Positions 56,937 through 64,000 of a stretch of 64,000 nucleotides of DNA are shown piece by piece (position 1 is the stretch's first letter; each line of letters opens with the position of its first letter). A program made the position numbers and the translations under genes. The DNA is from Symsagittifera roscoffensis (taxonomy: Eukaryota; Xenacoelomorpha; Acoela; Convolutidae). Where the stretch lies: NCBI RefSeq assembly GCF_963678635.1, contig NW_026970916.1:1-64000 (forward strand). The letters are read 5' to 3'. Below the pieces are notes generated by a model. It ran no database searches. It was not told the origin of the DNA and was given only the letters and a program-made list of their open reading frames with translations.

Positions 56937-57734
56937 TGAATGGCCGTAGAGACAAGATGCAAAAAGAAACGAAATTAGAAGAATTTAGAAGTTTTGGAAC
57001 TTCTAAACGACGAAAAAGAAGAAACAAAGAGATGACAAAAGAGAAGAAGTTAAAACTCAGAATTGTTTTTTGTGTGTGACGAAAACTCAAGTGAGAAACT
57101 AAGCAACCAAGTTGTAATTGAAAACTGAAACATTTAGTTGAGTTTTGAACATTAAAGAATTTGTTGCATTTATAAATTTGCATTTTGATTTTAGTTAGTG
57201 GCTTTAGAGACACTTACTATTTATTTAGAAAGGCTTGAGTAAAGAGTATATTTAAATATTCCAGCCTGCATGACTGTTTTGAATCAACTAGGAGAACTGA
57301 TCACTTTGTGGTGACATGAAAGGCTTGGGTAAACTCTTGAAGAAAGAGATTGTTTCATTGTTCTTTCTAACTACAGAGTTTCCTAATTTTAATAATCAGG
57401 ACAATAACAACTAAAATTTCCGAAGGGAAGAAGCATAGTAGGATAATTTTAGCTTGCAGGTTGGCAGGACTGTCCTGCAAACTAACACCTTTTAAAACCT
57501 AGGAGCAATGCCGTTGGAAGTCAGAAAAAATGTTTTATCTTAAGTCATATCCTCAAAGTGCAGATTAGTGAAAAAATTTAGAAGGGCTACCAATGTAGTA
57601 TGATGCCATTTATATTCTGCAGTGAGTCGATATGATGCGGATAAAAGTAATTTCGTGCATTTTGTAAATTCTGTTCCATGACACTGTACCAATTTTACGA
57701 ATATTGCGAGATTCAATGGGGACATTGACCAGGC
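56937..57734 (+). other. 3' non-coding region of giant element
   Basis: A-rich sequence after the last coding segment and before the 3' LTR. No convincing frame. It may carry 3' UTR or RNA signals of the element. Confidence 0.5.
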
Positions 57735-57747
57735 TGTCCGGGGAGTA
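57735..57747 (+). promoter_or_regulatory. Candidate polypurine tract before the 3' LTR
   Basis: TGTCCGGGGAGTA directly precedes the LTR start TGTGAC. Its CGGGGAG core is purine-rich and identical to a word repeated inside the integrase linker. It is not a long purine run, so the call is tentative. Confidence 0.4.
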
Positions 57748-58594
57748 TGTGACATTCGACCAGAATGGACAAAAATGCAGATTCAGCAATTTCGAGTTTT
57801 TAGCAGCGAACCTTCCGAATTCGCGGTTTTAAAGGATTAAGGGCGTTATTCAGACGATTAGACAAATCGTGAAGGCTGAGGGATTCGGAAATTCCTAAAT
57901 TTTAAAAATTCGAAATGATGACGTAACAATTCTAAGAAACGTCAAAAACGGTCATTTTGGAAAAAAACCGAAATAGACACACAACAACAATAGTTGCGAC
58001 GACGACAACAACGAGAAAATTGATAATCAGAATCGTAGAAAAGCAGAAGTAGCAGAGACCGTATCGAGTTGTAACTATTGTGCCGCTACAATAGTTGCAA
58101 GGCCGTTGCGAACAACGGTGAAGGGTGGAAAACCAGCCCTCCGGAAGGAGAATAAGAGTCTGAAACTGTTTTACATAATTTTTTAGCTTCCATATCATGC
58201 CCTGAGTTGAATTCAATTAACATCTGAATTCATTTTACGAGGATGAGAAGCTAGGATTTGGGGGGAAGGGTTGATCCATCTTCGATGGAGATGACGATTT
58301 TTATCTACTGAGCAGAAGAACAGTAGTAATATAACAAGTAGTAGCCCTGATTTTAGGAGTGACCTCGTGGTCTGGGGATACTGAGACCCAGCCATGAGCT
58401 CACTATTTTTGCGTGTAATTAAGTTAATTTGAGCGTTCTGGTCGAAGCCGGAGAACAGTTACGTTTTTGTCGACCCGATGTTGAAGAGACCACCTAAAGA
58501 ACTGGCTTGGTAGAGACGGTGAAAAGCATGTTGAGCTCTGTTAGACGTTGGCCAGTCGTCTTAGAACCTAGCTTTTTTTCTGTCGATATGTATC
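57748..58594 (+). repeat. 3' LTR of copy A, truncated after 847 bp
   Basis: It matches 37923-38800 closely, more closely than it matches 58595 onward, with small deletions (for example around 58160). It stops at CGATATGTATC. The sequence that should follow (TTCCGGGCGAATG) is replaced by the LTR start of copy C, as expected if copy C inserted here. Confidence 0.85.
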
Positions 58595-61500
58595 TGTGAC
58601 ATTCGACCAGAATGTCAAAAATGCAATCTCTGCAGAATTCGGAGTTTTAGCAGTAAGCCTTCCGGATTGGTGGTTTTTAAGAACTAAGGGCGTTATTGGA
58701 ACGTTTAGCCAAACGGTGAAGGCTGGATTATTCTAGTATTTTAAAATTTCAAAAATTCGAATGATGACGTCACATTTCTGAGAAATGCTGAAACGGCCAT
58801 TTTAACAAGAAACGAGAGAAAAAACACAACAACATTAGTTGCGCTGACGAGAACAACTTTATCGAAATTGAAGAAGTCAAAATTGAAGAAAAACAGCAGC
58901 AGATTGCAGAGAACGTTCCGAGTTGCAACTATTGTGCTGCTACAATAGTTGCAAGGCCGTTGCGAACAACGGTGAAGGGTAAGAAACCAGCCTTCCGTGT
59001 TGTCGTGAAATCGAACTTAAGGAGCTTGATTCACCGGATTCAAGAATTCGGAAGGGTCTCGGGACGGAAAACTTTTATTGACTCGCGTGAATTTTTAGCA
59101 TCCTGTCATGTCCTGACTTGAATTTAATTGATATTTGGATTAGTTTTGACAAGGATGAGGTGCTAAGAGTTGGGGGGGAAAGGGTTGATCCATCTTCGAT
59201 GGAGATGATGATTTTTATCTACTGAACAAAAACAATAGTAATATAATAAGTAGTAGCCCTGTTTTTAGGAGTGACCTCGTGGTTTGGGGATACTGAGACC
59301 CAGCCATGAGCTCACTATTTTTGCATGTAATTCAGTTAATTTGAGCGTTCTGGTCGAAGCCGGAGAACAGTAACGTTTTTGTCGACCCGATGTTAGAAAA
59401 GACCACCGAAAAGTACTGGCTTGGTAGAGACGGTGAAAAACATGCAAAGCTCTGTTTAGACGCTAGCCAGTCGTCTTAAGACTTAGTTTTGTTATCCGTC
59501 GATATGTATCTTCCGGGCGAATGTTACATGTATGTTTTTATGGCGCTCCTGGGTGTTATTCTTTTATATCATCATGACCGGCGGAACCGTTAACGAGCAC
59601 TCCGCGCCGAGCGGATGCTCACATTAACGCCCTTAATAGGCCTAAACCGCCGGGGCGGAAGGGTAGTTCGGAACGCGGAGGCCTTCCGGATTGCCGTGAA
59701 TAGTTTTTTAACCTAGTTAAGACCGAAAATTCACGAACCAGGAAGGGTGGGGGGATCGGCCGTCTCCTCGTCCCCTGAGTGGTTGGTGACCAAAAACACT
59801 TAAAGATATAAGTAAAACCAAACAAAAAATAGTATAGTACCCAAGAAAAACAAAAAACATAAAAAATAACCGAAAAAACCAAAAACAGTAAAAAAGTTAA
59901 AAAAAATCAGTAGAAATCATCCCCCCAGACAAGATGTGATTCAACCCCCCCGTTTGTTGTTGATAGATATATTGTTGTTACAGGCATTTATATCAGTCAG
60001 GATCGTTACGATCAATTTTGTAGCCCGTTTGTGAGGCTTGTACTGTAGGGTTATTTGAGCATTTAAGCACGTTAATGATAAATTGCGCTCAATCCGGAAG
60101 GGTCAGCTGATTTGCGCTCAATTCGGAAGGGTCCTGGGTGAAGACCGATCCGGCAAGCAGTACAAGGAGCAACAAGAAGGGGCTCAACGACAACAACAAT
60201 CGACTGTTGGGTATCGTTAACAAGTTTTGTATCCCTTTTGGTACAAAAAGTAAGATAGTAATCTGTGGGGGGCTCGACAGTGCTGCACTGTAGTGACCCT
60301 TCACCGAACTGCGAATATCCGAGTTAAGCACCTTAATTCGGATAATAAACAAACCCGGAGGGGTATAGTATTTTTGATATTATTACTTATATAGCCTATA
60401 TTAATAGTCTTATATCGTTTTTCAGTGAAAAACAACGAAAACAGACCGGTTTTTAGGGTCAAAATAGCGATATTTTGATCCCCCCACAAGTCGCGATTTT
60501 TGAGACATCGATATTTTTTGAAACGGAAAAAAGCGCTAAGTTAGTGTGTTACATCGTAACTGCACTACTGTAATAAGTAGAACCGGTTAACTTTAGTTCG
60601 GAAGTGGTTGGAACTAGTTTGGTACCAAAAACCAAATTTTCCCATTTTTTGATAGTAAGAAACACTATAAAATCAGAAAATTTTTTGAAATCTTTGAGTT
60701 AGGACAGTAAAAATAGTTGTTCGGACAACGTCCACTAGTGAATCTACGAGTTTTAAAACCCGCTACCCGAAAGCCTTCCGGGTTGCAGAGAAATCGAACA
60801 TAACGTGTTTGATTTGGTGGATTCATCAATCCGGAGGGGTCCAGGTGGCATAGTTTTTCGCAAATTTTTTCTACAAAAGCGTTTTAGATCGGGTCTTTTG
60901 CATTGAACTAGAAGAGTATAGGCCTTCTGAGCTCGGATCAATAATTTTTAGGTCGAAAGGAACAGAATTGCGGAAAAAGTTAGGTGGAACCTATAAGTGA
61001 GAAATTTTTTGAGTTTACAAAAAAGACGTTTTGGTTAATAACTTTGGAACTACAGGGCATATCGAGTTGATCTTGGTACCAATAGATCAGAGATTAGCTG
61101 AGCTTACTGACAGGATCGGGAAAATTCCCGGAAAAACGAGCGAGAAAATTTTTTGAGATTGTTTTTAGCAAATTACACAAATCCGGAGGGGTACACCCTT
61201 CACGTTTTATAAATTTTTTCTGAAAAACCCTTATACCCCTACCAAAAGTTGATAGCGATTGAACTAAGTAACTTAGGACAGTTCTAGACAAAAAGGGAGG
61301 GCTGAAGGCACAAGACAACCATAATAGAGTCGAAATTAGGCAAGTGATAAGACCCTTCACCGTTAGTGTGAATTGTCAAATAAGTGCCTTAACTTCAATC
61401 CGGAGGGGTCTAGGAAAGGACCATATACCCTTTTCAGTTAATTCAAACAGCATAAAAGCATCGGAGAACGTATCCGGAGGGGTATAAGCTGAAATTAAGA

Positions 61501-61740
61501 AAACTACGAAAAGCTACTTTGACAGAGCTAAGGGCTCCGAATCCGGAGGGGTCTACTTTCCACAAAACCGGAGGGGTCCGAATCCGGAGGGGTCTTATAG
61601 TTGCTAATTCGGAGGGGTCCAAATCCGGAGGGGTCTACTATTAACTAACTCGGAGGGGTCCCAATCCGGAGGGGTCTATATTCTGACAGTCCGGAAGGGT
61701 CCTATTTGTTCCAATCCGAGGGGTATTATTTTATTAAGGA
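58595..61740 (+). repeat. LTR of copy C (5'; right edge not fixed)
   Basis: Collinear with LTR A up to about 61625, and it includes the hairpin at 59588-59629. The array of CCGGAGGGGTC words extends to about 61725. The true right edge may lie further, up to the leader before gag at 62493. No second complete LTR is available in the window to decide. Confidence 0.75.
61180..61725 (+). repeat. Array of ATCCGGAGGGGTCT words in the LTR
   Basis: About a dozen copies of a 13-14 bp word (core CCGGAGGGGT, variants CGGAAGGGT, TCGGAGGGGT) lie in one orientation. They are widely spaced at first and about 20-26 bp apart from 61540 on. The same words recur sparsely across the LTR body and in LTR A (39370-40910). 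Possible roles are protein-binding sites or RNA motifs. Confidence 0.8.
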
Positions 61741-62492
61741 CTTAGGTGAACGAAAGAAAGACTAAAAAGCGAGAGGTATTAGGTTATTAATACACAGGCT
61801 AGGTATCAGTGACTGCACTGGTAACTTGCCTTTCAAAAAGAACCAGACTAATACAAAACAGGTCCGAACTCGGATATTCGCGACACTAAGTCTAAATTAA
61901 AAAGACTCATTGGTGTGGATTGAAGCATAATACGTTTTTGGGAAAAATGACTGCCCTGAGGATTTTAGTAGGTCTAGCTCGGGCAGTCCGAAGGCAGATA
62001 GGTAACACAGTACTCGGTGGGTGCAATAGACGCCCACTTGAGAAAATTACTGCCTTCAAAGTTTTGTCTGTTTGGTGCAGCACCAAGCAGGGAAAGCTTT
62101 TTCTTTAAAAGACAGGTTCGACTATTGTACTGCGACCGACTAAGAGTACAAGACACATACGTTTTTTTATATATACATTCATATTGTGTCAACATATATT
62201 TTTGTTTTTGATTTCAAATCAACGTAAACTGTGCTTGATTGGGTAGTGAATACACTATCTTTTAAATTGACTGATAACATCATATTGTGCTAGTTTCTAG
62301 ATCTTTGGACCGATAATCGGTTAGTGTGAATAAAATTTATACAAACTGTACTCTGACAACACAGGGATTTGTGGTCACTATTTAATAGAATCTGGTGAAA
62401 TTTATTGTGTTGTGTCATTATTATTGTTAATAAAACTATAAGGTCTCTAGCAATTGAGTCAAGAGTAGGCATAGGAAAGTGACAAATAGAGA
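61741..62492 (+). other. Leader between LTR array and gag of copy C
   Basis: Non-coding. An AATAAA word lies at about 62329. TGG-starting strings that could serve as primer-binding site exist (for example near 61912 and 62073), but none is clearly adjacent to an LTR end, so none is called. Short frames here are accidental. Confidence 0.45.
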
Positions 62493-64000
62493 ATGAGTCT
62501 AGACAAGTCAAGGATACCAAAACGAGGTAATAGCTCTAGGAAATTCATATCTGAAAAGCAAAGAAAAACGATGACCGATCCTTTTGTGGATTGGATCAAG
62601 CGATCCCGGTCCGATAAAGGGGAGACGGTTTCAGGCAGAATGGTTGAAACGAGAAATCAGAAGACCTCAGAAGAGCGAAGAGAACTGTTAGAAGTGGAGG
62701 TCAATACGGACCACACCATGAACGACAACCAGGGAGTAAATGGACTGGAAGGGAGAGGCAGAAGGCTGGCGAGTGAATCTACTCCGGTAGAACAAGGCCA
62801 TGATTTTGCCACTTCCACCGGGACATTGGATCGAGAGGAGATTTCGGAACTGTCCGACATCTCAACTGAAGTAGCGACAACTAGAAGATCTCCGACAGAC
62901 AACACTATGATGGCAAGCGGAACTGGGAAGCAAACAACGTCGTCATCGTTCTCAGAAAGAATGAAGAACACCTTAGGAAACTTCTTTCCATTCAGCATGG
63001 GAGGAGGAGCAGAAAACGATGGTGAGTCCCAGGAGGATGAGGAAGATGAAGAAGAGCAAGGGGACTTTGGATCTCAAGTCAGCCTCAATAGCTCGATCCA
63101 GGAGAGTGAGGCACACGTCGGAAGAGAGACTGGAACCATGGACAAATTTGGTGTAGTGACAACGATAAGCAAGGAGGCAAACACACCGGGCCAGTCAAAG
63201 GACTTCGCGATTAGGACAAGTTCGGAGCCACAACCTGAAGAGAGTAGAACCAGAGGGCTCGGCAATGCGTTAATGGATCCTGAAATAAATAATGAAAAGA
63301 CGTTGAAGCAGAGAGTCAAGGCCCGGATCTCGACAAGCACGAAGTTACCTGGGACCGACAGGGTTACACCGCCACTAGTGACGCCACTCGTGGATAACGG
63401 GGCAGCACTAGAGGAAGCCTTAAACAACATAGTGGGCAGTTTAGGAGAACAAAATGAACAGATGTCGATAAGGATGAGTGAACTAGAAAGAGCAGTTCAC
63501 ATTGAGAGGGAAAGGCTGCGGGAAGAAATAAACCGCAACAGACAAGAAGTTGACAGGAGCGAAAAACGCTTGAAAGAAAGAACGGACGAACATATGACGA
63601 GGAACTTGTCGCGAATGACAAGAGAGGCGGAACAGAGGGAGTTACGCTTAAGAGCCGACATGGAGAAATTAAGAATTCAGCAAGAGCAGTCTCTTGGGTC
63701 TCTTGACACAAAGATAGACGCGATGATGGAGAGGCGAACTCAGGCTATCATGGATAGGTTGGACGGGCTACTAAGCAGCAAGAGTGGACCAAAAGAAGGA
63801 GAGCCGAACTCGGGAGGTCCAAGCAGGGAACCGAGGGTGAACTTCAATGAACATCAAAGGAGGAAGACGTATGGATCCACTAGAGGCAGGGGCAGTTCAT
63901 CAGGCTATGCCACAAGGGGTAATACAGCATGGGGCCCGAACAGTAGAGCAAGTTCAACGGGGAACAGACAAACCTCGAACGAACGACCAACGCAAGGCAC
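62493..64000 (+). CDS. gag: gag-like protein of giant element copy C (partial, intact so far)
   Basis: An ATG at 62493 opens a frame of 502 codons without a stop to the window end. The protein is hydrophilic. Residues 1-170 are basic then mixed and low in hydrophobics; residues about 165-185 are very acidic (DGESQEDEEDEEEQGDF). Residues about 310-430 form a long predicted coiled coil (IEREREE-like, EEINRNRQEVDRSEKRLKER). From about 433 it is rich in G, R, S and N (STRGRGSSSGYATRGN), as in nucleic-acid-binding gag tails. No zinc knuckle has appeared before the edge. Position after the LTR and these traits indicate gag; no family match by eye. It is the only long undamaged frame of the family here. 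Confidence 0.72.
   Translation, partial: MSLDKSRIPKRGNSSRKFISEKQRKTMTDPFVDWIKRSRSDKGETVSGRMVETRNQKTSEERRELLEVEVNTDHTMNDNQGVNGLEGRGRRLASESTPVEQGHDFATSTGTLDREEISELSDISTEVATTRRSPTDNTMMASGTGKQTTSSSFSERMKNTLGNFFPFSMGGGAENDGESQEDEEDEEEQGDFGSQVSLNSSIQESEAHVGRETGTMDKFGVVTTISKEANTPGQSKDFAIRTSSEPQPEESRTRGLGNALMDPEINNEKTLKQRVKARISTSTKLPGTDRVTPPLVTPLVDNGAALEEALNNIVGSLGEQNEQMSIRMSELERAVHIERERLREEINRNRQEVDRSEKRLKERTDEHMTRNLSRMTREAEQRELRLRADMEKLRIQQEQSLGSLDTKIDAMMERRTQAIMDRLDGLLSSKSGPKEGEPNSGGPSREPRVNFNEHQRRKTYGSTRGRGSSSGYATRGNTAWGPNSRASSTGNRQTSNERPTQG

Larger units (their letters stand above)
37923..58594 (+). mobile_element. Giant LTR retroelement, copy A (gag deleted, decayed)
   Basis: The LTR sequence beginning TGTGTCATTCGACC at 37923 recurs at 57748 (TGTGACATTCGACC), giving a 20.7 kb unit. 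Internal order is protease, RT, RNase H, integrase, then about 9 kb of further coding sequence with an SGNH-hydrolase domain. Gag is missing because the 5' LTR is joined directly to the region before protease near 40936. The 3' LTR is interrupted after 847 bp by copy C. Its GC content is well above the flanking host DNA. Stops and frameshifts are spread over pol and ORF2, so this copy is dead. Confidence 0.88.
58595..64000 (+). mobile_element. Giant LTR retroelement, copy C (runs off the window)
   Basis: It begins with a full LTR start TGTGACATTCGACC at 58595, followed by the complete LTR body, a leader, and an intact gag-like frame to the end of the window. Its LTR differs from copies A and B in many positions and indels, so it is another subfamily or an older split. 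The unbroken gag frame suggests a younger, possibly complete element whose pol and ORF2 lie beyond 64000. Confidence 0.82.

Noticed and set aside
61900-62100. Primer-binding site of copy C at TGG-starting words
   Set aside because: The right edge of the LTR cannot be fixed here, so no word can be shown to sit next to it.
62657-63711. Three minus-strand ORFs at the window end
   Set aside because: They are serine/leucine-rich shadows of the uninterrupted plus-strand gag frame.

Overview
The window looks like nuclear DNA of an invertebrate animal. It is AT-rich and gene-poor. Its one recognisable host gene is split by introns and encodes a Cys-loop ligand-gated ion channel, and most of the rest is transposable-element debris. 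A Tc1-type inverted-repeat end (CAGTGCTG flanked by TA), Penelope-like elements, a LINE with an APE-type endonuclease and two kinds of Ty3/gypsy-like LTR element are present. A nematode would fit, but the sequence alone does not prove it. I see no bacterial operon, CRISPR array, rRNA or convincing tRNA.

Layout. Positions 1-14 kb hold the 3' part of the channel gene on the minus strand. Five exons (13634-13854, 12759-12995, 12566-12672, 3508-3808, 2236-2588) join in phase and give the ligand-binding domain with its Cys-loop, TM1-TM3, and TM4 with the stop codon. The 8.8 kb intron between the third and fourth of these exons holds a complete but decayed 5.9 kb gypsy element (3996-9922, 215 bp LTRs) and a 1.1 kb inverted-repeat element flanked by TTAA (10729-11840). 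The next intron holds a Tc1-like foldback element (2627-3253). The 5' exons of the receptor were not found.

Positions 14-37.9 kb are a graveyard: palindromic short repeats, minisatellites, a decayed LINE (about 23.76-26.49 kb), a 730 bp Tc1-like foldback element (27785-28514), a second LINE scrap, two Penelope-like fragments (one with a GIY-YIG-like end), and several short coding-like stretches I could not identify.

Positions 37.9-64 kb are the most interesting part, a giant LTR retroelement family. Copy A (37923-58594) has LTRs of at least 3 kb, a decayed pol (protease, RT, RNase H, a very long acidic linker, integrase) and then about 9 kb of extra coding sequence where env would sit. That extra region once encoded a protein of roughly 2,900 residues; it carries an SGNH/GDSL-hydrolase domain (GDS, GTNN and DxxH blocks all present) followed by long sequence I cannot assign. 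Copy A has lost gag by a deletion fusing its 5' LTR to pol, carries an in-frame 858 bp triplication between protease and RT, has lost an RT catalytic aspartate, and is full of stops and frameshifts. Its 3' LTR is cut after 847 bp by the LTR of a second, more divergent copy (C, from 58595). Copy C has an uninterrupted gag-like ORF running off the window end (62493-64000), so it may be intact. Combining the two copies, a full element would have LTR, gag, pol, giant ORF2 and LTR and exceed about 24 kb.
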